From the NCBI RefSeq assembly GCF_900100255.1, contig NZ_FMTS01000002.1:87400-151399 (forward strand): a stretch of 64,000 nucleotides of DNA. The letters are read 5' to 3'. This document shows, piece after piece, positions 28,045-36,403 of the stretch. The position numbers and the translations under genes are program-made. Under the pieces are notes generated by a model. It did no database searches, was not told the origin of the DNA, and worked only from the letters and a program-made list of their open reading frames with translations. The DNA comes from Asticcacaulis taihuensis (GTDB lineage: Bacteria > Pseudomonadota > Alphaproteobacteria > Caulobacterales > Caulobacteraceae). How positions within the stretch are numbered: the stretch's first letter is position 1; the number at the start of each line of letters is the position of its first letter.

Positions 28045-31000
28045 CTACACCAACCCCATACTCAATAACGACCCGTACCCCCAGACCTGCGATTTCTGCG
28101 CAATCTCGACCCGCGCATCCGCCCCGAAACCGGATGGAAAATCCGCCGCCCGCTCGGCATACAGCCATTCCGGCGTGCTCACCTCAACCTCGCGCACCAG
28201 GTCATCGCCATCCCACACCTGCACACGATAAAGCTCATAGTCCTCGCACAGGGGCGGCTCGGCTTCCCAGCTATCGCCGCCATAGCGCGGTGACCGCAGC
28301 CAGCTTACTGTGTCCGTCGACATCCGGCCGAAGACCGGCGCGCGCGGCCGCAGGGCCAAACCCGTCCAGGTCACGGTCACATCCAGGGCGCCCATCGCTG
28401 CACCGCCAGAACCCGTCCGGCCCGTCCGCCACAGCCGCGACAGGCCAAGTTCCTCCAGCGCCATCTCCGCCCGCACAAAGCCCGGCGGCAGGCGCACCAC
28501 CTCCGCCCCCGCGCCCATTCCGGCCAGCAGGGCCTGCTCGGTGCCCCACTGCCCACGGATCAGCCCGCTCAGGCGATACTGATCGACGCCCAAAACCGTC
28601 GCAGTCAGATACTGGACGATCTCCCATTCGCCATTATCCGCCTGAACGCACAGACAGTTCTCCCCGGCCAGCACCTCTTCCAGGCTGCGGCTCACGGGCG
28701 CCGTCCCTTCAAGATAGATATCCAGCACCGCCCCCTCATGCAGGTAATGCGCCCGCTGCACCGGCAAGGCCGCCAGCACCCGACCGACCGATGCCGCCTC
28801 AACCACCCGTCCGCGCAACCGCAATGAAGCCGCACTCGTCCCGGCATAGACATCCGCCCCCGCCCACGGATCGGCGGAGGGTACCAGCACTGGCCGCGCA
28901 TTCGCCTCATCCGTGCCGAAGCATGGCAGTTCCAGCAGCCGGAAGCCGGTCATGATCGACCCCGCCACCACCGCGCTGACCGATCCCGCCGCCGACGGAT
29001 CGGCACTGACAGAGCGGCGCGTCTCCGGCGCTGGTTCAAGCGTGACGGTTGGGGTCTCGCCCTGGTCGACATGGCTCAGGCGATAGTTCGCACTACCAAA
29101 AGCCACGCCATCGCCGGTTTCCAGTTCCAGCAGGCGCAACGGATCGACATCGAGCGTCAGGCTCTGATTGACACTCTGTACTGCCCGCAGGCTATATCCC
29201 GCATAATCCATGGCCTGCGCCGCACTCAAGACCAGCGGTAAGTCGACCGAGGCTTGCGACGCCCCCGCCTCATCGCCGCGCACCGTTACCGCCAATAACT
29301 GGTAATCACGATCAACATCGTAACAGCGCAGGGTCAGGCTGGCCGGCGGCACCACCAGATCACGGCGCGCCATCACCGGATTCTGGTCATTATAGGCTAG
29401 GTCGCCGGCCAGCAGCGCGGTACCTACCCCATGCGCCGAGCCGATCAGCTTCAGGCCCTCCCCGCGTTCTGCCACGCTCAGTCCCAGATAACTCAGCACC
29501 GGCGACAGGGCATCAGCCGCCGTCATCGGCTGTTCGATGACATAGCCGTCGATCGCACCCGTCACCTCGTCGAGATCAAGTGCCGTCACCCCTGCCTGGG
29601 CGGCGATATCTGCGATCAGATTTCGCGCCTCCCCCACGCCCACTCGCCCATTCAGCCAGTGACCGGTACGCCAGTTGGCCGTATCGCCCCACACATCATC
29701 GCGTTGCGGAAAATACGGATAGGGCCTTGCGTCCCAACACCACACCGCCATACCTTCCAGCATCGGCCCGCCATAGACCGTGCTGACCGGATTATGCGCC
29801 GCATAATGCTGCATATAGGCGCCAAGATACGCCCGCTGCGCCCGATCATCACGCGCGCCGCTTGAGAACGGCGGCACGGCGCTTTCCGAGCTTTTCGGAT
29901 CGAGAAACAGGTTTGGCGCGTTCGGCCCCTTGTCGATGGCGCCGCAGCCGATCTCAATAAAACGGATCGGCTTGGATTGCGGCACCCACGCGGTTGCCGA
30001 TGCCGACCTGACGCCATTCGGCCGGTCATAATGGGCATTCGACCACCACGAAACGATGTCCTTCGGTCGGTAGATCCACGGTTCGCCATAGGCGCCATCG
30101 CTGATCGTCGAACGCATCTGAGCCACCCGATCGGCCTCGCTCGCATAATACCAGTCGAAGCCCTCGCCAGCGGTGATCCGGCCTCGCAGATAGGCGTCAT
30201 CATAGATCGAGGTCGCCAGGGCGCGATCGAGATGATCGCCGCCATCGCGCCAGTCGGTCAGGGGCGCATACCAGTCGATGCCGACAAAATCTATATTGGT
30301 ATCGGCCCACAGCGGATCGAGATGGAAGCTGACATGCCCCGTACCATCGGCCGGCTGATGGCCGCAATATTCCGACCAGTCGGCACCGTAGCCGATCTGC
30401 GTCTCCGGCAGAATGGCGCGCACCTCCGCCGCCAGGACACGCAAGGCGCTGACCATCGGATAGGTGTTTGTGGCGCTTCGTAAGGTTGTCAGCCCGCGCA
30501 GTTCGGAGCCGAGCACAATGCCGTCCACCCCGCCTGCCGCAGCCCCCAGACTGGCGCAATGTTTCACAAAACGCCGGAAGCCCCACGCGCCGTCCATAAA
30601 GGCGCCGACCACCGTGGCTGCTCCTGCCGTCATATCCGCAGCCGAGGTGATCCGCCCGCGCCACGGATAACCAGCGCAATCCATCAGGATAAACGGGATC
30701 AAATTTACGCTATAGCCGCGCGCCTTCAGTTCACGGATGGCATCGATCACCACCGCATCCGAAGGCGTGCCGCCATAGGCCGGGCGGCCCTCGATCTGCG
30801 ACACCACATAGGCATCCTCACGCGCCACGCCATCGACTGACCATACCAGCGGCGTCGTTATCTTGTCTGATACCTCGACACCCGGCCGGATGGTGCAGGT
30901 GGCCGCATCTAGGCCGGTGCCAAACCAGCTCACCACCAGATTGACGGTTGTCACATTGGGCAATTGCGCCTGCAACTGATCGAGCGACACGATGAAATCC

Positions 31001-31722
31001 GTGCGCCCGTCACCCGTATGCTGGGTTTCGTAACTGGCGCGCGTCATGCCGCTCAAAACGGCGTTGGGTTCTGTCGCATAGATAAATTCCCCCGCACCGG
31101 GGATCAGGCACACGCCCTCGATCAGGGTTTCCAGATCGGCGTATTCGCCCTTCGGACGCCGGAAAACCTCGACCGAAAGATTGGGCGGGCGATTGCCGAA
31201 CTGGGTGATATCGAGATCCTCGAATACCAGATAGGCCAGGCCGCGATAGGCCGGCGCCGTACCTTCCACCGCCTCGATCAACGCATCCGGTGTTTGCGTT
31301 TCCTCGCCGCGATAGAGCCGATACGCGATCACCGACTGATCGAGCAATTGCCCGTCCGCCCAGATACGGCCGATGCCATCGATCGGCCCTGCGCAAAGCC
31401 CGACCGCAAACGACAGCGAATAGCTGAAACTCTCCGTCTTGCCAGACGTCTTGCTGGCGCGGGTGGTCGAACGGTTCTCTTTCAGCCGCGCCGCCCATAT
31501 GATGGTGCCCGCTACCCGCGCTCGGCCATAGACCTGTTTGACCGGATCACCCTGCGCGCTCCCGGTCAGTTGCAGACCTGTCAGCCGCGCCCCGACCTGC
31601 CGCGCCGGCGCCAGGGAATTGATCGCCGTCCGGTCGATCGCCGAACCGATCTGCGCCCCGATCCATCCCCCCACCGGCCCGCCCAGGGCCTGCCCCACCG
31701 CACTCAAAACCACCTGCGCCAA
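28045..31722 (-). CDS. GTA host-specificity / tail fibre protein (gp15 type)
   Basis: 1225 residues with a TTG start, AAGGA seven bases upstream. Last gene of the GTA set. The N-terminus (QALGGPVGGWIGAQIGSAID) is that of the GTA/phage tail-hub family. A central part of about 300 residues resembles the GTA TIM-barrel domain (VGIDWYAPLTDWRDGGDHLD; WWSNAHYDRPNG), and beta-rich receptor-binding modules follow. In RcGTA this is the large baseplate 'megatron' that contacts the recipient cell. The stop lies 70 bases from the unknown gene at 27974. Confidence 0.9.
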   Translation of the reverse strand: MAQVVLSAVGQALGGPVGGWIGAQIGSAIDRTAINSLAPARQVGARLTGLQLTGSAQGDPVKQVYGRARVAGTIIWAARLKENRSTTRASKTSGKTESFSYSLSFAVGLCAGPIDGIGRIWADGQLLDQSVIAYRLYRGEETQTPDALIEAVEGTAPAYRGLAYLVFEDLDITQFGNRPPNLSVEVFRRPKGEYADLETLIEGVCLIPGAGEFIYATEPNAVLSGMTRASYETQHTGDGRTDFIVSLDQLQAQLPNVTTVNLVVSWFGTGLDAATCTIRPGVEVSDKITTPLVWSVDGVAREDAYVVSQIEGRPAYGGTPSDAVVIDAIRELKARGYSVNLIPFILMDCAGYPWRGRITSAADMTAGAATVVGAFMDGAWGFRRFVKHCASLGAAAGGVDGIVLGSELRGLTTLRSATNTYPMVSALRVLAAEVRAILPETQIGYGADWSEYCGHQPADGTGHVSFHLDPLWADTNIDFVGIDWYAPLTDWRDGGDHLDRALATSIYDDAYLRGRITAGEGFDWYYASEADRVAQMRSTISDGAYGEPWIYRPKDIVSWWSNAHYDRPNGVRSASATAWVPQSKPIRFIEIGCGAIDKGPNAPNLFLDPKSSESAVPPFSSGARDDRAQRAYLGAYMQHYAAHNPVSTVYGGPMLEGMAVWCWDARPYPYFPQRDDVWGDTANWRTGHWLNGRVGVGEARNLIADIAAQAGVTALDLDEVTGAIDGYVIEQPMTAADALSPVLSYLGLSVAERGEGLKLIGSAHGVGTALLAGDLAYNDQNPVMARRDLVVPPASLTLRCYDVDRDYQLLAVTVRGDEAGASQASVDLPLVLSAAQAMDYAGYSLRAVQSVNQSLTLDVDPLRLLELETGDGVAFGSANYRLSHVDQGETPTVTLEPAPETRRSVSADPSAAGSVSAVVAGSIMTGFRLLELPCFGTDEANARPVLVPSADPWAGADVYAGTSAASLRLRGRVVEAASVGRVLAALPVQRAHYLHEGAVLDIYLEGTAPVSRSLEEVLAGENCLCVQADNGEWEIVQYLTATVLGVDQYRLSGLIRGQWGTEQALLAGMGAGAEVVRLPPGFVRAEMALEELGLSRLWRTGRTGSGGAAMGALDVTVTWTGLALRPRAPVFGRMSTDTVSWLRSPRYGGDSWEAEPPLCEDYELYRVQVWDGDDLVREVEVSTPEWLYAERAADFPSGFGADARVEIAQKSQVWGYGSLLSMGLV

Positions 31723-31742
31723 ATCAAAATCCTTTCCTTATG

Positions 31743-31811
31743 CTCCTCCCCTGCGAAGCGGGGGAGGTGTCAGCGCGAGGCGCAAAGCGCCGGTGTCGCT
31801 GACGGAGGGGG
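31743..31811 (+). repeat. A-type palindromic element overlapping the gp14 3' end
   Basis: CTCCTCCCC stem, GTGTCAGCG...CGCTGACGG inner stem, and GGAGGGGG end. Bases 31770-31811 also encode the last 13-14 residues and stop of the upstream NlpC/P60 gene. Confidence 0.9.
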
Positions 31812-32243
31812 CAAATGAGACGGCGGATACCGGAACGCCCCCACCACACATTTCCGCCAAAACGGCCCCAGCCAACTCTCGACCACCGCACGCCCCCAAT
31901 AGGCATGAATGATCTTCGCCGCCGGATCACCCACGCCCTCACCGGCGCTCATAATCGCCACATGCTTGGCCACCGCGCCGGGCTTCATCCGAAACACCAA
32001 CACATCCCCCGGCCGCGCCTCATCCACCGTCCCGAAATGTGCGCTCAATCCGGCAATCAACCGGTCGTCCCCGCCCACCTCCGCCCAGTCCGGACTATAG
32101 GCCGGCAGCGCGCAAGGCTCCGCGCCATAAACCGCCCGCCACACGCCTCGCACCAGGCCGATGCAGTCGCACCCCACGCCTTTCAGACTGGCCTGATGCT
32201 GATAGGGCGTGCCGATCCAGGACCGCGCCTCAGTGACGATCAT
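31770..32243 (-). CDS. GTA NlpC/P60 cell-wall peptidase (gp14 type)
   Basis: 157 residues. Catalytic Cys in VGCDCIGLVRGVWR and His in AKHVAIMSAG, as in NlpC/P60 gamma-D-glutamyl peptidases of phage tails, which open the recipient's peptidoglycan. It overlaps gp13 by four bases (ATGA). The last 14 residues (LPPPSATPALCASR) are read from an A-type repeat, so the native C-terminus was replaced or extended when the element arrived. The catalytic core is intact. Confidence 0.9.
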   Translation of the reverse strand: MIVTEARSWIGTPYQHQASLKGVGCDCIGLVRGVWRAVYGAEPCALPAYSPDWAEVGGDDRLIAGLSAHFGTVDEARPGDVLVFRMKPGAVAKHVAIMSAGEGVGDPAAKIIHAYWGRAVVESWLGPFWRKCVVGAFRYPPSHLPPPSATPALCASR

Positions 32244-32917
32244 CTGCCGGCGCTCTGCTGCCGCGAACCGCCATCCATCACATCGCCGCCGCGCGGATAG
32301 ATCGTCAGGAAATCCTCGCCCGGCAGGTCAGGGAAGCCGCGAAAATTCAGCACGTTATCGAATATATTCAGGCAGGTGCTGTAGCGCTTGTCGCAACTGG
32401 CTGCCGCCAAGGTGCCCGTCAGTCCGCAGCGCGCATCGCCCAGGGCGGCATCGCACAGAAAACCGAACCGCCGGCCAATCACCCGATCGAGCTGCGCCGC
32501 CGGTCCTTCGATATGGGCGATAAATGATCCGCCTTCCACCACCCCGCCCCGGCATTCCAACCGCGCCAGCGTCCCCGCGCCGGTCAGCACATAGTCGGAC
32601 GGATCGCGCCAATCGACCGTATAGATCCGCACCGCCGCCGAATCATAAAGCCCCGCCGCGATATCCTCAGCACTGATCGCCTCGCTGGAAATCGCGCCAG
32701 ATATCGCCGCGCTGCCGGTCTCGCCGATATCCGCATTCGTCGCCCCAGCCGTCAAACCCGATTGCGCCTGACAAACGACACCGAGAAAGACCAGCGCCCG
32801 ATCATGATCGGTAAAGCCGAGCGTCAAGCCATCGCGGCGCTCAATCAGCCAGACATGACAAAGCTTCGCCGCGCCCTGCGCCAGCGCAGAGGCCATAGTC
32901 TCAGAAATTATCCGCAT
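32240..32917 (-). CDS. GTA baseplate hub protein (gp13 type, DUF2163)
   Basis: 225 residues, DUF2163/BR0599 family. N-terminal WLIERRDGLTLGFTDHDRAL and the C-terminal Cys pattern (FLCDAALGDARCG and CDKRYSTCLN) are diagnostic. From memory, structural work on RcGTA placed an iron-sulfur cluster in the hub; the four conserved Cys here fit that. It is coupled to the peptidase gene downstream by an ATGA overlap. Confidence 0.88.
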   Translation of the reverse strand: MRIISETMASALAQGAAKLCHVWLIERRDGLTLGFTDHDRALVFLGVVCQAQSGLTAGATNADIGETGSAAISGAISSEAISAEDIAAGLYDSAAVRIYTVDWRDPSDYVLTGAGTLARLECRGGVVEGGSFIAHIEGPAAQLDRVIGRRFGFLCDAALGDARCGLTGTLAAASCDKRYSTCLNIFDNVLNFRGFPDLPGEDFLTIYPRGGDVMDGGSRQQSAGR

Positions 32918-32927
32918 ACTTACCTTT

Positions 32928-32991
32928 CTCCTCCCTTGCGAGCCTCTTGGCGAAGCGGGGGAGGTGGCGGGCGAAGTCCCGCCGGAGGGGG
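32928..32991 (+). repeat. A-type palindromic element between gp12 and gp13
   Basis: CTCCTCCCTTGCG...GGGGGAGGTGGC followed by GCCGGAGGGGGC. Its right end is nine bases from the gp12 stop and its left edge ten bases upstream of the gp13 start. Confidence 0.88.
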
Positions 32992-32999
32992 CCTCTGCC

Positions 33000-33611
33000 C
33001 TAAACCCGTATCTCGATCAGCGACACCGCTGTTAGCCGCCCGGCATCGATACCTTCCAGGGTCAGATCAATCCGCTCGGAATCAAACCGCACCGGCGTAT
33101 CGAATTCAAACCCGGCCGTGACCGCCTGGCCAGCCGCCGGCGCGCTGGCCAGAGTCACGATGCCCGCAGTCTCATCGACCTCAAACCCGACCTCGACACC
33201 ATCCACAGCCACCTTCACCGTGCCGCTCACCGGCTTGGTAATATCGCGCGTGACGCCGCCGTAGACCTTCACCAGTTGAAACGCCGTCGTCACGCCGTCC
33301 CCCGTGCCGATCACCTGATCCGTCGCCGCCGGACCGACATTCAGCGCGCAGCTCTTGAAATCAGCGAAATCCTTGAAGCGGAAACCATAGAGCCGCCCTT
33401 CCCGCGCCTCGAAGAAGCCGAGCAATTCCGCCGCATCGACCAGCGACCTGACACCCGCCCCGATCAGATAGCGCCGGCGCCCCAGCGCCCACGGACTGCT
33501 CCGCCGCTCATAGCCCGAAGCCAGCGACACGATCTCGGTCTTGCGCTCGATCCCCGAACCCGACCCGAAGGCCAGCCGCACCGGAAACCGCACCTCATGA
33601 AAACTGGTCAT
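33000..33611 (-). CDS. GTA distal tail protein (gp12 type, DUF2460)
   Basis: 203 residues from the ATG at 33611 (AAGGA five bases upstream; a GTG precedes it). N-terminal FHEVRFPVRLAFGSGSG, a central RRRYLIGAGVRSLVDAAELL block and FRFKDFADFKSC are characteristic of DUF2460, the distal tail ring joining tube and baseplate. The C-terminal half is beta-rich (TPVRFDSERIDLTLEGIDAG). Confidence 0.9.
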   Translation of the reverse strand: MTSFHEVRFPVRLAFGSGSGIERKTEIVSLASGYERRSSPWALGRRRYLIGAGVRSLVDAAELLGFFEAREGRLYGFRFKDFADFKSCALNVGPAATDQVIGTGDGVTTAFQLVKVYGGVTRDITKPVSGTVKVAVDGVEVGFEVDETAGIVTLASAPAAGQAVTAGFEFDTPVRFDSERIDLTLEGIDAGRLTAVSLIEIRV

Positions 33612-33631
33612 CACAATCCTTTTTTTTCTTA

Positions 33632-33700
33632 TACCTCCCCACCTTTGGTGGGGAGGGGGACCGACGCGCCCTTGCGCGTTGGTGGTGGGGGTTCTTGCTT
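33632..33700 (+). repeat. B-type palindromic element between gp11 and gp12
   Basis: Complete B unit with stem ACCTCCCCACC...GGTGGGGAGG and end GGTGGTGGGGGTTCTTGCTT. It ends three bases from the gp11 stop codon. Confidence 0.9.
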
Positions 33701-33703
33701 CCC

Positions 33704-34225
33704 TTAAACCTGCCTCACCCCCATCCGCGCCGCGCGCTGCAAGGCCGTCGCTACCTGCGCCTCAGATCGCACCAAACCTTGCGCCCCACCCGAAACCATG
33801 ACCGTCACATTGACATTGGGTGACGAACCACCGCTGTCGACCGTGCCCGAAACCGCCGGCCGGAAGACCTCTGGCCCACGCTCACCGACGACGTAACTGC
33901 CGCCCGCCCCGACAAACCCACCGTCCGCGCGCGCACCGGAAAACGACGAACTCGCCGCCGAAAACACCTGTGATAATACGCTCGCCAGTCCGCCAGAAGA
34001 CGACGACACCCCCGCCGCCGAATTGACCGCTGCCAGCACCGCCGAGGCCAGTTCCTTCAGGCTGATCTTGCCGTCCGAAGCCGCCCGCGCCAATGACCGC
34101 GACAGGCTTTCGCCCGCCTTTGAAAACGCCTGGTCGATGGCATCAGCCGTCTCTGCCGCCGAGGCTTCCAGCGCCTTCAGACTGGCACCCGCCTCATCGA
34201 CCTGACCGCCAAACGGATCACTCAT
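33704..34225 (-). CDS. GTA tail tape-measure protein (gp11 type, short)
   Basis: 173 residues, short as expected for GTA tape measures. Helical N-terminus (ASLKALEASAAETADAIDQA), the GKISLKELASAVLAAVNSAA segment, then a Gly/Ser-rich stretch and the tape-measure tail motif VVGERGPEVFRPAVSG. Overlaps the tiny gp10.1 gene by eight bases. The tape-measure length sets the tail length. Confidence 0.82.
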   Translation of the reverse strand: MSDPFGGQVDEAGASLKALEASAAETADAIDQAFSKAGESLSRSLARAASDGKISLKELASAVLAAVNSAAGVSSSSGGLASVLSQVFSAASSSFSGARADGGFVGAGGSYVVGERGPEVFRPAVSGTVDSGGSSPNVNVTVMVSGGAQGLVRSEAQVATALQRAARMGVRQV

Positions 34226-34394
34226 CCGGAAACTCCCGCATTAAATCCTCCAGAGCCTGCCGGCTCAAAACCGCCATTTCCGGCGCTGCGCTCAGCATCC
34301 GCCATTCGCGCCAGCTTAAGTGCCAGAAGGCTTCCGGTGTCAGCCGCAAACCCAGCACACCATGCCGAAACAAGGCCGCCCAATCAGTCGCCAT
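34218..34394 (-). CDS. Small GTA tail-assembly chaperone (gp10.1 type)
   Basis: 58 residues, found by reading between gp10 and gp11. The protein starts MATDWAALFRHGVLGLRLTP and continues EAFWHLSWREW, a pattern typical of the small phage tail-assembly chaperone of GTA clusters, then ends REFPDE. It overlaps gp10 by 11 bases and gp11 by 8, so all three are translationally coupled. No separate ribosome binding site is needed or obvious. Confidence 0.8.
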   Translation of the reverse strand: MATDWAALFRHGVLGLRLTPEAFWHLSWREWRMLSAAPEMAVLSRQALEDLMREFPDE

Positions 34395-34671
34395 TCATCG
34401 CCTCGAATGCCTTGACCACCGCGGCGATGGCCTCGGCAAACCCGATCCCCTCCGGCAGCTCATCCATCGCTAATACGCGCATAACCACCATCAGATCCGT
34501 CGCCCCCACGGCCTTCAAACGCTCGCCCAGGGCTTCGAATCCGGACACCCCGAAGTGCCCTTCCAGCGCCGCCAGCGCGCCGAGCGTCACGCATAAGCGC
34601 ACCTCAGCCCCACCCAGCGAGACCAGTACTTCACCACGCGCGGCATTACCCAAAGGCCTAGAGGGAGGCAA
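34384..34671 (-). CDS. GTA tail-assembly protein (gp10 type)
   Basis: 95 residues. The GTA_gp10 family is recognised by GEVLVSLGGAEVRLCVTLGA followed by LAALEGHFGV. The C-terminal half is helical (FAEAIAAVVKAFEAMNGD). Overlaps gp9 by 14 bases and gp10.1 by 11. In phages the two proteins at this position act as tail-tube chaperones. Confidence 0.85.
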   Translation of the reverse strand: MPPSRPLGNAARGEVLVSLGGAEVRLCVTLGALAALEGHFGVSGFEALGERLKAVGATDLMVVMRVLAMDELPEGIGFAEAIAAVVKAFEAMNGD

Positions 34672-35062
34672 AGCTGACCTCCCCCGCCGACGCCAGCGTC
34701 AGGGCGAAACTGGCCTCGCCATCATGCTGGCCGGCATATTCCAGCGTCGCGATCAGGAACGGCCCCTCGAACTGAGCGAAATCCGGCACGATCACCTGCC
34801 AATCCACCTGGCTTTGCGCGAAAAACGCCTCGCGCATCAGCGCATCCGAGGCCGCATCCCGAAAAACGCCGGAGCCTGACACCGACAGCGACCGCACCCC
34901 CGCCCCGGCCAGCAGTTCACGCCAGCCGCCGGAGCCGGAATCGGTGACATCCACCGTCTTCGCGTTGAGCGACACCGTCCGCGCCCGCAGTCCCGCCACG
35001 GTCACAAAGGTCGCACCATCAGAAATCTTGAGCAGCATGTCCCTGCCCTTTTGCACAGCCAT
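34658..35062 (-). CDS. GTA major tail protein (gp9 type)
   Basis: 134 residues with a strong AAGGAGG seven bases before the ATG, the best ribosome binding site in the cluster and fitting for an abundant tube protein. MAVQKGRDMLLKISDGATFV, the TVDVTDSGSGGWRELL block and VDWQVIVPDFAQFEGPFLI are typical of the phage major tail TP901-1/GTA gp9 family. It begins just upstream of a B/A repeat pair. Confidence 0.9.
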   Translation of the reverse strand: MAVQKGRDMLLKISDGATFVTVAGLRARTVSLNAKTVDVTDSGSGGWRELLAGAGVRSLSVSGSGVFRDAASDALMREAFFAQSQVDWQVIVPDFAQFEGPFLIATLEYAGQHDGEASFALTLASAGEVSFASL

Positions 35063-35079
35063 TACGGCCTCCTTTCTTA

Positions 35080-35195
35080 TACCTCCCCGACTCGTCGGGG
35101 AGGGGGACCGCGCCGCCCTTGCGGCGTGGTGGTGGGGTTTCTTCTCCTCCCCTGCACAGCGGGGGAGGTGGCGCGCGCAGTCGCGCCGGAGGGGG
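35080..35195 (+). repeat. Tandem B-type and A-type palindromic elements
   Basis: B copy 35080-35143 directly followed by A copy 35144-35195. They fill the gp8-gp9 junction; the A end lies five bases from the gp8 stop (35201). Confidence 0.9.
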
Positions 35196-35200
35196 CCAGC

Positions 35201-35602
35201 CTAGTCTGCCTCAGTCACCGCTCTCACCCTGACCAGCGCATAGGTCGTCCGCTGGTCGGCCGAGCGAAACACATCGACATATGTCACCCGCAGACTGACC
35301 AGCCCGGCCACTTCCAGCGATGCACCATCGAGCAAAACCCGCAGTTCCGCGGCCATCGCCTTGACCTCTTCCGATCCGTCGAACCGCGACACACACATCA
35401 GGTTCAGTGCCTGTTCGGTCACCTCGGCATCCACCCCGCCGATCGATTGCGCCGACACCCGCCCGAAGCTGACATAAGGGTACAAAACCCCCGTCGGCGG
35501 TTGGTCATAAACCCGCGCAGGGCTCCCCAGCCAGACGGCCAATGACGCCTGCGCGCGCAGATAGGCCAGCAACCCCGCCTGCACATTCAGAAGCGCGCTC
35601 AT
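35201..35602 (-). CDS. GTA tail terminator (gp8 type, DUF3168)
   Basis: 133 residues. DUF3168 is recognised by the N-terminal LLNVQAGLLAYLRAQASLAV followed by VYDQPPTGVLYPYVSFG, and by the C-terminal VTYVDVFRSADQRTTYALVR. It overlaps gp7 by four bases (ATGA). In the GTA particle it closes the tail tube at the head side. Confidence 0.88.
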   Translation of the reverse strand: MSALLNVQAGLLAYLRAQASLAVWLGSPARVYDQPPTGVLYPYVSFGRVSAQSIGGVDAEVTEQALNLMCVSRFDGSEEVKAMAAELRVLLDGASLEVAGLVSLRVTYVDVFRSADQRTTYALVRVRAVTEAD

Positions 35603-35916
35603 GCGTGAACCCTTTCCAGCCGCGCGCGTACAGAACCGTCCGCGCTCTCGTCCAGACTGACGATCCGCCAGTCGAACCCCTTGAGACTGAGCCGTCCGCC
35701 GCGCGCCAGGCCCGCCATCGAGCGACAGAGAAAATCCGCCCCCTGCACCACGGAGGCATCGCCCTCCGCCGTGCTTTCCGCAGCCGGCGTATCGGGCCGG
35801 AAATCGCCCCAGATTGTCGCGCCCGGCACCAGCGAAAACGATCGGCCGCCATAGGCGCTTTCCACCTCGGTCACGGCATAGAGCCGCGCCGGCGTCTGTA
35901 AGTCGGCAATCTTCAC
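35599..35916 (-). CDS. GTA head-closure protein (gp7 type)
   Basis: 105 residues. Phage head-tail joining family, with LYAVTEVESAYGGRSFSLVP, GATIWGDFRP and LSLKGFDWRIVSLDE. Overlaps gp6 by four bases and gp8 by four; gp6-gp7-gp8 form one coupled block. Confidence 0.86.
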   Translation of the reverse strand: MKIADLQTPARLYAVTEVESAYGGRSFSLVPGATIWGDFRPDTPAAESTAEGDASVVQGADFLCRSMAGLARGGRLSLKGFDWRIVSLDESADGSVRARLERVHA

Positions 35917-36182
35917 AGCCTCACCTCACGATATGGCGAAAGCCAGGCTTCCAGCGCGTCGGTGTCCATCACCGTCTCGCCCCGGTTCTGGTAAGCCTGC
36001 GCCACCAGATAGAGCAGGCAGAGCCGTAAGGGCACCGGGGACGCGTCATCGAGCCCTACGCCGGCCTCGCCCTCCAGCCGCGTTTTCGCCGCCGCGATCA
36101 GGGTCGTGATCAGCGTGTCCTCGGCATCATGCGACACGCGCAAAAAGAGCTTGGCCTCGTCAAGCGAGACTGGATCAGCCAT
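35913..36182 (-). CDS. GTA head-tail connector (gp6 type)
   Basis: 89 residues from the ATG at 36182 (AAGGA seven bases upstream); a TTG at 36215 would add 11 residues. PVSLDEAKLFLRVSHDAEDT followed by LITTLIAAAKTRLEGEAG is the classic phage gp6-like connector motif. Confidence 0.9.
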   Translation of the reverse strand: MADPVSLDEAKLFLRVSHDAEDTLITTLIAAAKTRLEGEAGVGLDDASPVPLRLCLLYLVAQAYQNRGETVMDTDALEAWLSPYREVRL

Positions 36183-36261
36183 TTGATTTTCCTTAGGTAA
36201 TTTGATCAGGCTCAAAGCCTAAACCGGCCCGAAACACCGGGGATTATTTCCCCCTTCCCTG

Positions 36262-36401
36262 TACCTCCCCGGCTCTGCCGGGGAGGGGGACCGTCCGGCG
36301 AAGCTTCTTCAGCGAAGCCGGATGGTGGTGGGGGTTCTTCCTTACTGATCCTCCCCTGCTCGCGGGGGAGGTGTCGCGGCGTGAGTCCGCGACGGAGGGG
36401 G
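36262..36401 (+). repeat. B-type and A-type palindromic elements between gp5 and gp6
   Basis: B copy 36262-36343 with inner stem CCGTCCGGCG...AGCCGGATGG, then A copy 36349-36401. The A end is two bases from the major capsid stop codon. Confidence 0.9.
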
Positions 36402-36403
36402 CA

